A stretch of DNA of 64,000 nucleotides from an uncultured Granulosicoccaceae bacterium (GCA_937981955.1 CALJNA010000087.1:1-64000), one strand, 5' to 3'. Shown: positions 54,570-62,947, counted from the first letter of the stretch. Notes: generated by a model not told the origin, from the sequence alone. Made by a program: numbers and translations.

Positions 54570-55184
54570 ATGAGTGTCTCACTATTACTAAAAATGGTGA
54601 TTTTTATGAGAATGTTGTTGGCTGTTGCGATCTTGACGATGCCATTGCTGCTGCAAGGCGCGACTAATGATGATATTGGTGAAGGTGGTTTGCATACGCA
54701 AGACTGGTTTTCGATTACTTTCAAAGATATTGCTGAAGACATCACAGAAGCTGCCGACGAAGGCAAACGTCTGGCCTTGGTTTTCGAACAACACGGTTGC
54801 ATTTATTGCACTCGCATGCACGAAACTATATTGACCGATCCTGAAGTCAGTGAATACCTGCAGGAACACTTCAACATTGTGCAAATTAATTTGTTTGGCG
54901 CTGAAGAGGTGACCGATCTGGACGGTGAGGTACTAACCGAGCAGTCAGCCAGCGCCAAATGGGGTGTCATGTTCACACCCACGATTTTGTTCATGCCCGA
55001 AACGCTGCCCGATGAAGAATCCTCCGCGTTAAAAGCTGCAGTTGCGGCGCTCCCTGGAGGTTTTCAGAAGCTCACCTTTCTACACACGTTTCAATGGGTC
55101 AATGAGAAAGGGTATGAGGGCGATGAACATTTACAGAAGTACCACGCAAGGAAGCTCAACGCCAGAATGAAGAAAGCTCAATAA
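54570..55184 (+). CDS. SoxW-like periplasmic thioredoxin
   Basis: The 204-residue protein has an N-terminal signal segment (MRMLLAVAILTMPLLLQG), then a thioredoxin domain with CIYC in FEQHGCIYCTRMHE, the cis-Pro site MFTPTILFM and a long C-terminal extension. It fits the SoxW family, which recycles SoxS. ATGs at 54570 and 54606 are both possible starts. It is divergent from the SoxS-like gene, with about 54 bases between them. Confidence 0.82.
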   Translation: MSVSLLLKMVIFMRMLLAVAILTMPLLLQGATNDDIGEGGLHTQDWFSITFKDIAEDITEAADEGKRLALVFEQHGCIYCTRMHETILTDPEVSEYLQEHFNIVQINLFGAEEVTDLDGEVLTEQSASAKWGVMFTPTILFMPETLPDEESSALKAAVAALPGGFQKLTFLHTFQWVNEKGYEGDEHLQKYHARKLNARMKKAQ

Positions 55185-55463
55185 CAGTGCAAAGTTGAAC
55201 AAAAACTGCCCATTCGGTGAATCTCCACACCGTCATTAATGAGAATTATTCTCATTTGATTGATCTGATGCTGAATTAGTGTGACCTGTGTGTTTCCAAC
55301 AACTCGCAGGTTTTGTGTGTTTTGAAATTTAGTAGTACAGTAATCAGGTTGTTTTCGGTGAAGTTCAGACAATTCGCGTGAAAAACTGCAAGCAGATGTG
55401 CATTAAATGACATACGCTTAAATGGACCGAAATCGGTTATAGAACACTCGGAGAAAATTAAAC
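55185..55463 (+). promoter_or_regulatory. Intergenic region upstream of the TRAP binding protein
   Basis: A 279-base gap holds a Fur-box-like palindrome near its left side, no gene and no terminator that I can see after soxW. AT-rich sequence follows. The TRAP ATG is preceded by CTCGGAG. Confidence 0.45.
55238..55256. promoter_or_regulatory. Fur-box-like 19-bp palindrome
   Basis: AATGAGAATTATTCTCATT is a perfect palindrome with one central base, close to the Fur consensus GATAATGATAATCATTATC in its GAGAAT/ATTCTC arms. It is 208 bases upstream of the TRAP gene start and 54 bases after the SoxW-like stop. Confidence 0.65.
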
Positions 55464-56564
55464 ATGACAAGAAGAACGTTTCTAACGCAAGGCGCGAAAG
55501 GTCTTGGCATTGCAACTGCTGCCAGCACCGGCATCATTGCAGCACCTGCGATTGCGCAAAGCAAAACCAAAATGACGATCGTCTCTACCTGGCCCCGGGA
55601 CTTTCCTGGCTTGGGTTTGAGTGCACAGCGTCTGGCACAGCGTATTTCCGATCTATCAGACGGAAAATTTGAAGTTGAGTATTTCGCTGCGGGTGAACGG
55701 GTTGGTGCGTTTGACTCATTCGACGAAGTTGCTTCAGGTAACAGTCAGGCGTACATCGCTGCTGACTACTACTGGAAAGGCAAGCACCCTGCATTTGCAT
55801 ACTTCACATCAGTACCTTTTGGTATGACTTCTCTGGAATGGAATGCGTGGATCAAGTTTAAAGGTGGTCAGGCATTGTGGGACGAAGTCTCTGGCGAATT
55901 TGGTTTGAAAGCCTTCACTTGTGGTGGTACTGGTACTCAGATGGGCGGTTGGTTCAACAAGGAAATCGAATCAGCTGATGATCTTAAAGGTCTGAAAATG
56001 CGTATCCCAGGTCTTGGCGGCGATGTTATGGCCAAGCTAGGTGCATCTCCTGTTTCACTACCTGGTGGACAGATCTATGAGAACCTTGTTTCCGGTGCTA
56101 TCGATGCAACCGAGTGGGTTGGACCTTACAATGACTACTTCATGAAGTTTTATGAAGCGGCCAAGTACTACTACACACCAGGTATGCATGAGCCAGGTGG
56201 TGGCCTTGCCTTCGGCATGAACAAAGAGTGGTATGAAAAACTATCCAAGTGGGAAAAGATTGTTATTGAAACCGCTTGTATGGAAGAGAACGCTGCTCAG
56301 TACGAAGAAGCAGTTGCCAACAATGGTGAGTTCCTTAATACCATCATCAATGATCACGGCGTTGAGCTGCGTGAATTCAACGACGATGTTTATGATGCGT
56401 TTGGTGAAGCTGCAGCGGAAGTGTTTGAAGAGACTCGCGATCACAGTGAGCTGGCTACTAAAGTTGACGACAGCTTCCAGGCCAGCCTGCGTGAAATGGG
56501 TGCCTACCTGAAAATTGCAGAAAATGGATTCTCAGCGCAGCGTAATCGCGTACTGGATATCTAA
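55464..56564 (+). CDS. TRAP-type (DctP/TakP-like) substrate-binding protein, no transporter partner
   Basis: The 366-residue periplasmic protein starts with a Tat signal (MTRRTFLTQGAKGLGIATAA). The segments KMTIVSTWPRDFPG, LKGLKMRIPGLGG and IDATEWVGPYNDY match TRAP solute-binding proteins of the TakP group, which bind alpha-keto acids or similar. The DctQ and DctM membrane genes are not adjacent, so it is an orphan. It is followed by a strong terminator. The ligand is unknown. Confidence 0.9.
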   Translation: MTRRTFLTQGAKGLGIATAASTGIIAAPAIAQSKTKMTIVSTWPRDFPGLGLSAQRLAQRISDLSDGKFEVEYFAAGERVGAFDSFDEVASGNSQAYIAADYYWKGKHPAFAYFTSVPFGMTSLEWNAWIKFKGGQALWDEVSGEFGLKAFTCGGTGTQMGGWFNKEIESADDLKGLKMRIPGLGGDVMAKLGASPVSLPGGQIYENLVSGAIDATEWVGPYNDYFMKFYEAAKYYYTPGMHEPGGGLAFGMNKEWYEKLSKWEKIVIETACMEENAAQYEEAVANNGEFLNTIINDHGVELREFNDDVYDAFGEAAAEVFEETRDHSELATKVDDSFQASLREMGAYLKIAENGFSAQRNRVLDI

Positions 56565-56628
56565 AGTTTCTGGGTAATCGAGCTCAGTAATTCGAATAAG
56601 TTCGAAGATTGAGTCAGTAGTTGAAAAA

Positions 56629-56657
56629 GGGTGGAACGAATGTTCCGCCCTTTTTTT
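56629..56657. terminator. Bidirectional rho-independent terminator
   Basis: GGGTGGAAC (56629-56637) pairs with GTTCCGCCC (56642-56650) around a 4-base loop, with one G-T pair. It is followed by TTTTTTT (56651-56657) and preceded by AAAAA, so it works for both strands: the TRAP gene to its left and the minus-strand PLP enzyme to its right. Confidence 0.93.
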
Positions 56658-56731
56658 GTGCTGGAGCAGCGCAAGATTACTCAGGTCTGCTATTCAAGTG
56701 CCAATAGACGATGCTTGACTAGATGATTGGT

Positions 56732-57907
56732 TTACAGTGAATCTACAACCTGTACGAATCGATCGATTTCGTCTTCAGTATTAAAGTAGTGCACAGATGA
56801 ACGCACCAGTGAATCCAGGTTGCGTTTTCCAAAATCCAGCCTGGCACTTGTAAACGTGGATACAGAAAGATTAATGCCTGCCTCTCGGCATTGATCAACC
56901 AGTTTGTTTGCGTCCAATCCCTTTTTAGTCAAGGTCACGATGCCACATTGATGCAAACCCAGATCGTGCACCTGTACATCTTTCTGTGTTGATAGTTGTT
57001 CTCTTAACGTTTTGCCGAGTGAAAAAACCCGGCGTTCAATGTTTGCCACACCCAGTGCGTTGGCGTATCGAACCGCATGCATCAGACCAACTCGTCCGGC
57101 GATGTAGCTCTCCCAGTTCTCAAATCGTTTGGTCGTTGATGCAAACTCGAACTTGTCGTCGCTGATCCAATCTGCCGAATGCAGGTCGACGAACGGCGGG
57201 TCTAGCTCGTTCAGGAAAGCCTTGCGTACATATAAAAAACCGGTTCCGCGTGGACCGCGTAAAAACTTTCGGCCGGTGCCGGTGAGAACATCGCATTGCA
57301 ACTCCTTAACATCCAGCACAATTTGTCCTGCTGATTGGCAGGCGTCGATCATATAAATGAGACCATGCTCTTTCGCCACTTTTCCAATTTCTTTCACTGG
57401 ATTAACCAAACCACCTTGTGTAGGCACATGCGTGATTGCAATCAGTTTTGTTCGATCGGTAATGAGTTCGCCAATGGCTGAAACGTCGACTTGTCCGTGC
57501 TCATCAGACGGGATAAGGTCGATATGCAAATTGCGGCGTTTGGCTTGTTGCATCAGTGCAAGGTAGTTCGAGACATACTCAGAATCGTGAGTAAGAATGC
57601 GATCACCATCTTCTAAAGGCAGGCCGTAAAAAGCCATGTCCCACGCTCGAGTCGCATTCTCAACATAGGCAATCTCCTCAGCTGAGGCATTGAGCAAGGT
57701 GGCAAATTCCTCGTAGAAGCTTTGCAGATCGTTGTTCGCCTGATGCTCCGCTTCGTAACCACCAATGCTGGCTTCCAGTTTAAGGTGCTTTGCCACGGCT
57801 TGCTGAACTGGCAGCGGCATTAGGGATGCGCCAGCATTGTTGAAATGAATCAGAGATTCACAGGCAGGCGTGTCTGCACGGATGGCATCAAGATCATTTA
57901 TATTCAC
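56732..57907 (-). CDS. Class V aminotransferase-fold PLP enzyme
   Basis: The 391 residues have the class V aminotransferase/cysteine-desulfurase-like fold. The PLP lysine is in TGTGRKFLRGPRGTGFLY; DACQSAGQ is the Asp/Gln cofactor loop and HFNNAGASLMP the N-terminal substrate loop. It resembles isopenicillin N epimerase or EgtE-type lyases. It lacks the Cys of classical desulfurases in an obvious place. It precedes a peroxiredoxin-like gene on the minus strand by three bases. Substrate unclear. Confidence 0.85.
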   Translation of the reverse strand: MNINDLDAIRADTPACESLIHFNNAGASLMPLPVQQAVAKHLKLEASIGGYEAEHQANNDLQSFYEEFATLLNASAEEIAYVENATRAWDMAFYGLPLEDGDRILTHDSEYVSNYLALMQQAKRRNLHIDLIPSDEHGQVDVSAIGELITDRTKLIAITHVPTQGGLVNPVKEIGKVAKEHGLIYMIDACQSAGQIVLDVKELQCDVLTGTGRKFLRGPRGTGFLYVRKAFLNELDPPFVDLHSADWISDDKFEFASTTKRFENWESYIAGRVGLMHAVRYANALGVANIERRVFSLGKTLREQLSTQKDVQVHDLGLHQCGIVTLTKKGLDANKLVDQCREAGINLSVSTFTSARLDFGKRNLDSLVRSSVHYFNTEDEIDRFVQVVDSL

Positions 57908-57910
57908 TAT

Positions 57911-58456
57911 TTATTTCCATTTTATTGAACAACCCATGCTGGGTTGCTGGTCTTCTGGGCCTGTTCCTGACTGGGCAATTTGCCGCATGGCGTTAAGCAG
58001 CTCTGGTGTGCGACCATTATCGTCCCCCATGCGTGCGTCGTCCAGTCGTCCACGGTATTGAAGTTCACCGTTTTTGTTAAAACCGAAAAAATCAGGTGTG
58101 CATACTGCATCGTAGCTCCGGGCTACGCTTTGGTCTTCGTCAACCAGATAAGGAAAGCTAAAGCCGTATTCAGCTGCGAATGCTTTCATTTTTGGTGGGC
58201 TGTCTGCTGTGTAGTTTTTAAAGTCGTTCGAATTAATGGCGACAACACTGATTCCCTCGCTTTGCAGTCGGCGTGCATCCTCAGCAAGTCGATGTCCTAT
58301 CGCTTTTACATACGGGCAGTGGTTACAAATAAATGCCACAAGCATTCCGTTTTCTCCCTGTAAATTGCTTATCGAATGCACGTTACCATCAGGATCTGGC
58401 AGAGAAAATGGCTGGGCTTGCCAACCGAGACTTACCGCGGGTGTATCTTTTAGCAT
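57911..58456 (-). CDS. AhpC/TSA-type thioredoxin-fold protein
   Basis: The 181 residues contain a thioredoxin-like domain with the first redox pair in CNHCPYVKA, the SISNLQGENGMLVAF strand and VVAINSNDF. It resembles redoxins with a CxxCP motif often near PLP enzymes. A second Cys (VCTPDFFGF) and C-terminal Cys in MGCS are also present. It is transcribed with the PLP gene downstream. Confidence 0.85.
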   Translation of the reverse strand: MLKDTPAVSLGWQAQPFSLPDPDGNVHSISNLQGENGMLVAFICNHCPYVKAIGHRLAEDARRLQSEGISVVAINSNDFKNYTADSPPKMKAFAAEYGFSFPYLVDEDQSVARSYDAVCTPDFFGFNKNGELQYRGRLDDARMGDDNGRTPELLNAMRQIAQSGTGPEDQQPSMGCSIKWK

Positions 58457-58586
58457 GCATGTTCTCCGTTATACAGTTGAAAAAATCTTATTAACGCGAT
58501 ATTGGTGTGTTACTGGCAATGAAGACGTGGATACACCTGGTCAAATTGCGTTAGTCGCGCGGTATTTGACGAATGGTTATGTTTGT

Positions 58587-59678
58587 TCATCTGCCACGGT
58601 TTTCGTGCTCTTTTAACGCCCAGGCAACATGCTCACGCAGAATTGCGTTTTCTGAATCTTTTCGTGAATTCAGCGCTTTCATAACAGAGTCTGAGTGTGC
58701 CGCATTGCCTAGCGCAACCGCAATGTTTCGTAACCAGTTCCAATAACCAATTCGTCGTATTGGCGAGCCCTGCATTTGCGTGTTGAATTCATCTTCACTC
58801 CATGCGAACAAGTTGCAAAGTTCTGGCGCATCCAGGTTATATCGTGGATTGAAGTCTGTAACAGTGGTGGGGCTTGAGAATTTGTTGAAAGGGCATACAA
58901 GCTGACAATCATCGCATCCATAAATGCGATTACCCATAGCGCTTCGAAATTCTTCCGGGATTGTGCCATCGAGTTCGATGGTCAGATACGAAATGCATCG
59001 TCTGGCGTCTACCCGAAATGGTGCGACAATGGCGCGTGTCGGACACGCGTCAATACACGCAGTACAGCTGCCACAATGCGCACTTGGCTGCGGCGGATCG
59101 ACGGGCAAGGGTAAGTCGGTAAACAGTTCACCAAGAAAAAACCAGGACCCGGCGGTTTCGGAAAGCAGATTACTGTGTTTTCCAATCCACCCGAGGCCAG
59201 CTTTTTCGGCAATGGCTTTTTCGAGTACTGGTGCGCTGTCTGTAAACGCTCTGTATGAAAATTTACCGGTCTTGTCTGTTATTTTGTTTGCCAGCTTTTG
59301 CAGTCGTTGACGTAACACCTTGTGATAGTCACGCCCGAGCGCGTATCTGGATACATAACCCAGCTGACTGGAAGATAAAACGGAATTGGCATCGGCGGCT
59401 TCGGGTGGGAAGTAGTCAAGCCGGACCGACACGATTCTGAACGTGCCGGGTTCTAGCATGGCAGGGCGACTTCGTTTCGTGCCATGGCGTTGCATGTACT
59501 CCATTTCGCCATGAAAACCGTCGTTCAGCCAATTTAGCAAATGTGTTTCATGTTCACCAAGATCGGTATCGGTTATGGAGCATGCCGATAATCCCAATTC
59601 AGCCGACCACATTTTTATATCGCGCGCGAGATCTTCGGCTTGTTGGGGTGTCATGTGTGAAGGTGTCGGCTGGTTCAA
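58587..59678 (-). CDS. queG: Epoxyqueuosine reductase QueG
   Basis: QueG makes queuosine in tRNA using cobalamin and two [4Fe-4S] clusters. The 363 residues contain CGSCTACIDACPT and CDDCQLVCPFN cluster motifs, GWIGKHSNLLS and FFLGELFTDLPL, and a C-terminal HEAT-like part (IAVALGNAAHS). ATGs at 59678 and 59654 are possible starts. It overlaps the upstream cupin gene by ATGA. Confidence 0.96.
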   Translation of the reverse strand: MNQPTPSHMTPQQAEDLARDIKMWSAELGLSACSITDTDLGEHETHLLNWLNDGFHGEMEYMQRHGTKRSRPAMLEPGTFRIVSVRLDYFPPEAADANSVLSSSQLGYVSRYALGRDYHKVLRQRLQKLANKITDKTGKFSYRAFTDSAPVLEKAIAEKAGLGWIGKHSNLLSETAGSWFFLGELFTDLPLPVDPPQPSAHCGSCTACIDACPTRAIVAPFRVDARRCISYLTIELDGTIPEEFRSAMGNRIYGCDDCQLVCPFNKFSSPTTVTDFNPRYNLDAPELCNLFAWSEDEFNTQMQGSPIRRIGYWNWLRNIAVALGNAAHSDSVMKALNSRKDSENAILREHVAWALKEHENRGR

Positions 59679-60466
59679 TTGTTCGCCGTACCAAAGTGAC
59701 CGTTTTTATAGTAGATAAGCGTGCCTGCTTCAGCGCCCCAGTCTTGCCATGCTGCAACCGGGTTGCGAATCCAGCTACCGGCTGGATAGCTTCCGTTATC
59801 ATCGGTTAATGTACCGTGTATCACCAACACCTCCTCACCGTTCGGATCCAGTTTTGGTTTAAAACTTAACGATTCATTCCAGCGAACCAACATGGAGTTA
59901 TTGCCGTTGTGCATGTGTAAAGGCATCACTTCAGTATGCGATACCGGACCTGGCAGCCATAAATTATGATCGGACAAATTTATGCAGCGCCGCTGCGTGT
60001 CGGTTGGCGCTAATTGTCCTGTCGCAACATAAAACTCCAGTTGGTGTTTGGTTAAATCGGAACGGTGACTGCCGGGGTATAAAGTGAATTGCTGATTCGT
60101 TCCCAAGCTGTCCGGTGGTTGCCTGATGTAAAAAGGGTGCACGTATTCTGATTCATCATCTGCAATCAAGCCATGTTCAACCAGAATTTCGAGTCCGTTT
60201 GCCGGAATGTCAACACCACCAGTGGTATTCGTACTTGACGCAACGTCCAGCTTCAATAAAGCAGTCATTCTGCGGTGTACAGCAACATGGTTTTCCAGTA
60301 AGCAGATAGACAGGCCGGGAACAAGCGTCCGTTGCCAGTCTCGGTTACCAGCGCTGACCACAATGCGCTGATTCAAATCCGCATTTAGTGCCGGCACCTC
60401 ACTTCCAAGTAAAGCTTCCAGTAGCGGGTCGATCAGGTTCATAGTGGAGTTTCGAGGTGCTGACAT
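59675..60466 (-). CDS. ChrR-like cupin-domain protein
   Basis: The protein begins at one of several in-frame codons (60547, 60466 or 60442); I use 60466 (263 residues). Cupin features are the metal-binding His set MPLHMHNGNN (HxH) and the strand EEVLVIHGTLTDDNGSYPAGSWIRNP, with GTLIYYKNGHF at the end. This is the ChrR anti-sigma-like cupin group, but the anti-sigma zinc domain is not obvious. Its stop overlaps queG. A regulatory or enzymatic role is not established. Confidence 0.75.
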   Translation of the reverse strand: MSAPRNSTMNLIDPLLEALLGSEVPALNADLNQRIVVSAGNRDWQRTLVPGLSICLLENHVAVHRRMTALLKLDVASSTNTTGGVDIPANGLEILVEHGLIADDESEYVHPFYIRQPPDSLGTNQQFTLYPGSHRSDLTKHQLEFYVATGQLAPTDTQRRCINLSDHNLWLPGPVSHTEVMPLHMHNGNNSMLVRWNESLSFKPKLDPNGEEVLVIHGTLTDDNGSYPAGSWIRNPVAAWQDWGAEAGTLIYYKNGHFGTANN

Positions 60467-60643
60467 GCTGTTCGGTTGCAACGCAGGAATACACCGGCCA
60501 GTATAACGCTGCTGTGAACGGTCGAGCCGATCGATATCCGGAACCAAACTAAGTTATTGAATGCCGGAACTTTAATCTGTTCGCACCGGACTAATTAGAA
60601 AAATGCTGGCGCAAATCCGTGGCTGTGCTAATCTGATTACATA

Positions 60644-60663
60644 GAGAACGTTTGGAGAACGTT
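60644..60663 (+). promoter_or_regulatory. Direct repeat GAGAACGTT at the lexA start, LexA-box candidate
   Basis: GAGAACGTT occurs at 60644-60652 and at 60655-60663, eleven bases apart, ending directly before the lexA ATG. The core reads GAAC-N7-GAAC (60646-60660), the form of the alphaproteobacterial LexA box (GTTC-N7-GTTC), and covers the ribosome site. This is unlike the usual gammaproteobacterial SOS box. Confidence 0.65.
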
Positions 60664-61350
60664 ATGGTCACAACGACAACACTGACCCACCTGGAAACCC
60701 GGGTGCTAACCGCCATCGATCAGCATATCAGCAGAAATGGTCAGTCTCCGACCATAGCCGAGCTGGCGCTGGCGCTTCGGCTTAAATCCAAAGGCACGGT
60801 TCATCGCTACGTGCAGTCACTTATAGAGAAGGGCAAACTTGAGCGCCACGGCACCGGATGGCGAGGTTTACGGGTCGCCGGTAAACCCCTGCCAGATTCG
60901 GCCTCTGCTAAATCGACCGATAACAACATTATCGACCTGGTGACACTGCCAGCGGAGCGAATAACCACAGGCGATTTCAAGTTGCCATTACTGGGTAAAA
61001 TTGCCGCCGGGCAACCTATCGAGGCCATCGAAGATCAGGCGCATCTTGATCTGGCAGAATTCTTTATCGGTCCGGACCGATACGCATTGCGCGTTAGCGG
61101 CGACTCCATGATGGATGTTGGCATTCTCAATGGTGACACCGTTATCCTGCGCAAAACAGACCAGGCGCGCACTGGTGATATCGTGGTTGCTTTGATTGAT
61201 TCGCAAGAAGCCACGCTTAAACGACTTGGACAGATTGAGGATGGGATGGTTGAGCTCATTCCCGAAAATCAGTCAATGTCTACCATGCGTTATTCAGTTG
61301 ATCGGGTCAGTTTTCAAGGTGTGCTCGTGGGTCAATTGCGCAGCTACTAA
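60664..61350 (+). CDS. lexA: LexA repressor
   Basis: LexA represses SOS genes and cleaves itself with RecA. From the ATG at 60664 the protein has 228 residues (the TTG at 60652 is an alternative). The winged helix is IAELALALRLKSKGTVHRYVQSL. The cleavage site Ala115-Gly116 is in GKIAAGQPIE, and Ser148 (SGDSMMD) and Lys186 (ATLKRLG) form the catalytic dyad. The length exceeds E. coli LexA by a linker (about residues 71-100). A small gene follows. Confidence 0.95.
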   Translation: MVTTTTLTHLETRVLTAIDQHISRNGQSPTIAELALALRLKSKGTVHRYVQSLIEKGKLERHGTGWRGLRVAGKPLPDSASAKSTDNNIIDLVTLPAERITTGDFKLPLLGKIAAGQPIEAIEDQAHLDLAEFFIGPDRYALRVSGDSMMDVGILNGDTVILRKTDQARTGDIVVALIDSQEATLKRLGQIEDGMVELIPENQSMSTMRYSVDRVSFQGVLVGQLRSY

Positions 61351-61376
61351 AATTTTTTACGTCAAAACCAGCCACT

Positions 61377-61595
61377 ATGAATAAGCTAGATGAAGATGCG
61401 CTGCACGCTTTAAAAGTTGCATTTTGCTATATGCCTAAAGCCATTGAAGTCAACGAATACGATTTTGCAGGCCGCGTAGATAAAGTGCTGGCCGATATTG
61501 AAACGGTGCGTGAAGTGTTGTTATTCAACGACACGGATCCCGATGAAGTCTATGGCGATATGAATCCGGACAACTCTCCGAATTCAAGCTACTAA
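61377..61595 (+). CDS. Small acidic hypothetical protein (72 aa)
   Basis: An acidic protein that starts 26 bases after lexA. It is helical (DEDALHALKVAFCYMPKAIEV, DKVLADIETVREVLL) and ends in a polar tail (DEVYGDMNPDNSPNSSY). It may be cotranscribed with lexA and so be part of the SOS response. No homologue is recalled. Confidence 0.6.
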   Translation: MNKLDEDALHALKVAFCYMPKAIEVNEYDFAGRVDKVLADIETVREVLLFNDTDPDEVYGDMNPDNSPNSSY

Positions 61596-61610
61596 ACACC
61601 ATTTCAAGAT

Positions 61611-61670
61611 CGGATGTCATCGGATGTCATCGGATGTCATCGGATATCATCGGATATCATCGGATATCAA
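61611..61670. repeat. 10-bp tandem repeat, six copies
   Basis: CGGATGTCAT is repeated three times (61611-61640), followed by three CGGATATCAT-like units to 61670 (the last ends CAA). It lies in the gap after the small gene downstream of lexA and is not in a gene. One repeat per helical turn suggests a protein-binding or slippage array. Confidence 0.9.
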
Positions 61671-61719
61671 ATGAAGAGTGGGTTGAAGCATTGGTTACTT
61701 TTTCAAGTAGCACACTAAC

Positions 61720-61756
61720 CACAAAACATAAAGCCCGGGTGCTGGAGCACCCAGGC
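61720..61756 (-). terminator. Terminator for the minus-strand hydrolase
   Basis: GCC-C-GGGTGC (61733-61742) pairs with GCACCC-A-GGC (61747-61756) with one mismatch. On the minus strand the stem is followed by TTTATGTTTT. It lies about 47 bases after the hydrolase stop. Confidence 0.75.
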
Positions 61757-61771
61757 GATCAAGGTCCGTTG

Positions 61772-61807
61772 TAGCTTATGTGGCTTATGTAGCTTATGTA
61801 GCTTACA
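61772..61807. repeat. 9-bp tandem repeat at the end of the hydrolase gene
   Basis: TAGCTTATG-like units occur four times: 61772-61780, 61781-61789 (TGGCTTATG), 61790-61798 and 61799-61807 (TAGCTTACA). The last unit overlaps the minus-strand stop codon of the hydrolase. Confidence 0.85.
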
Positions 61808-62819
61808 AGTTAAATTGCTTGGTAAAAAATGTTTTGATTTCTGCTTGCATATCCAAATGAAATGCCTGTCGATCAAACCCGACTGCATCTCCACATATAA
61901 TTTCATACTCTTCAGGGTCTTCCTGCTTGAATGCATCACGGCAAGGCATAATCATAAAGCTGAAATGGTTAGCGTTCTCCACAACCCGGTAGTCGGGTTG
62001 GTTCGGTAACTGCTGGGCCAGCCAGGCTGCATTCGATGCAGAGGGCACAGACTCGTCGAATTCAGCTGTCCATAATTGCACAGCAGCGGTGACAGAGCTC
62101 AAGGAATCGCGGGTGTAAGCGAATCCGAAACCGGGGGCAGCAATGGCCGCCGCCTTTATTCGCGGGTCATAACCCCAACTCTCTGCCGGTAAGTTTGCAA
62201 TACCTGCTTCCAGCATGGTGTTAACCATACCGTCATCACAAACAAATTCTGGCGTTGAACTGCAAACGTGTTCGGCTCGTTCAAAATCCGGTGTGCCGCC
62301 GATTAGACTTAATGCGGTGAATCCTCCAGCGGAAAAGCCGTATATGCCTATTTGCTCCGGATTAATGTGGTTTTTAAAATGCTTATTTTCAAGCACGTAA
62401 TCCAACACTCGGCTAATCTGACCAGGCCTATCAATTGCCCATTTATCTGTCGATGAGCTCATGTCTGACCAGGTATTGCCACTGTGCGATGGTGCGGCGA
62501 CAATAAATCCAGCGTCGGCAAGCGCTGTGGCCAGTTTCGCGTGGCCGGCGTACCAGCCGCTGTAGCCATGTGAAATGACGATCAGCGCGCCATTTGTTTC
62601 AGATAGGGGCGCGTCGATTGCCATTGCCATACCAAAACGGGTATTGGGGGAGGCGGGCGCGGGCGTATCACTCGGGTACCAGACGCCAACATCCAGCGCC
62701 TTGGTACCGGGGTAGCTAACTTGCGAAAGCTGGAATCCTGCAGCGTGTGTATTCAAGCTCATGCTACCTGCTGCAACAACCAGCGTGGCCAATGCGAGAT
62801 CGATAATCGGGTGCTTCAT
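61803..62819 (-). CDS. Secreted dienelactone-hydrolase/PAF-acetylhydrolase-like esterase
   Basis: From the ATG at 62819 (GGAG eight bases upstream) the protein has 338 residues with a signal peptide (MKHPIIDLALATLVVAAG). The oxyanion part is LIVISHGYSGW, the nucleophile Ser is in GIYGFSAGGFTAL and the catalytic His probably in NANHFSFM, with Asp in WTAEFDESVPSAS. It resembles bacterial platelet-activating-factor acetylhydrolase-like hydrolases. The ATG at 62861 lacks a ribosome site. Substrate is unknown. Confidence 0.85.
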   Translation of the reverse strand: MKHPIIDLALATLVVAAGSMSLNTHAAGFQLSQVSYPGTKALDVGVWYPSDTPAPASPNTRFGMAMAIDAPLSETNGALIVISHGYSGWYAGHAKLATALADAGFIVAAPSHSGNTWSDMSSSTDKWAIDRPGQISRVLDYVLENKHFKNHINPEQIGIYGFSAGGFTALSLIGGTPDFERAEHVCSSTPEFVCDDGMVNTMLEAGIANLPAESWGYDPRIKAAAIAAPGFGFAYTRDSLSSVTAAVQLWTAEFDESVPSASNAAWLAQQLPNQPDYRVVENANHFSFMIMPCRDAFKQEDPEEYEIICGDAVGFDRQAFHLDMQAEIKTFFTKQFNL

Positions 62820-62901
62820 GTCATATACTCCTTGTTGTTGGGGTGTACTCAGTATCGACATAAGCCCTTGATTTGAAGTCCTTAAACACGATTGAGCACG
62901 A

Positions 62902-62919
62902 CCTCGATCGCGATCAAGG
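62902..62919. promoter_or_regulatory. 18-bp near-palindrome between divergent hydrolase and AraC-like genes
   Basis: CCTCGATCGCGATCAAGG reads as an imperfect inverted repeat with one mismatched pair. It is located in the 128-base divergent gap and is a natural operator for one or both genes, perhaps the AraC-like regulator itself. Confidence 0.5.
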
Positions 62920-62947
62920 ACCTTTTTAGCGATCTATTCACATACAC

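Noticed and set aside
55238-55256. Fur-like palindrome considered as a terminator of the SoxW-like gene
   Set aside because: The loop is only one base and no T-tract follows; a double-stranded operator explains it better.
61611-61670. Possible CRISPR array because of regular repeats next to a window that also holds a Cas6-like gene
   Set aside because: The units are only 10 bases, contiguous without spacers, and about 27 kb away from the Cas6-like gene.
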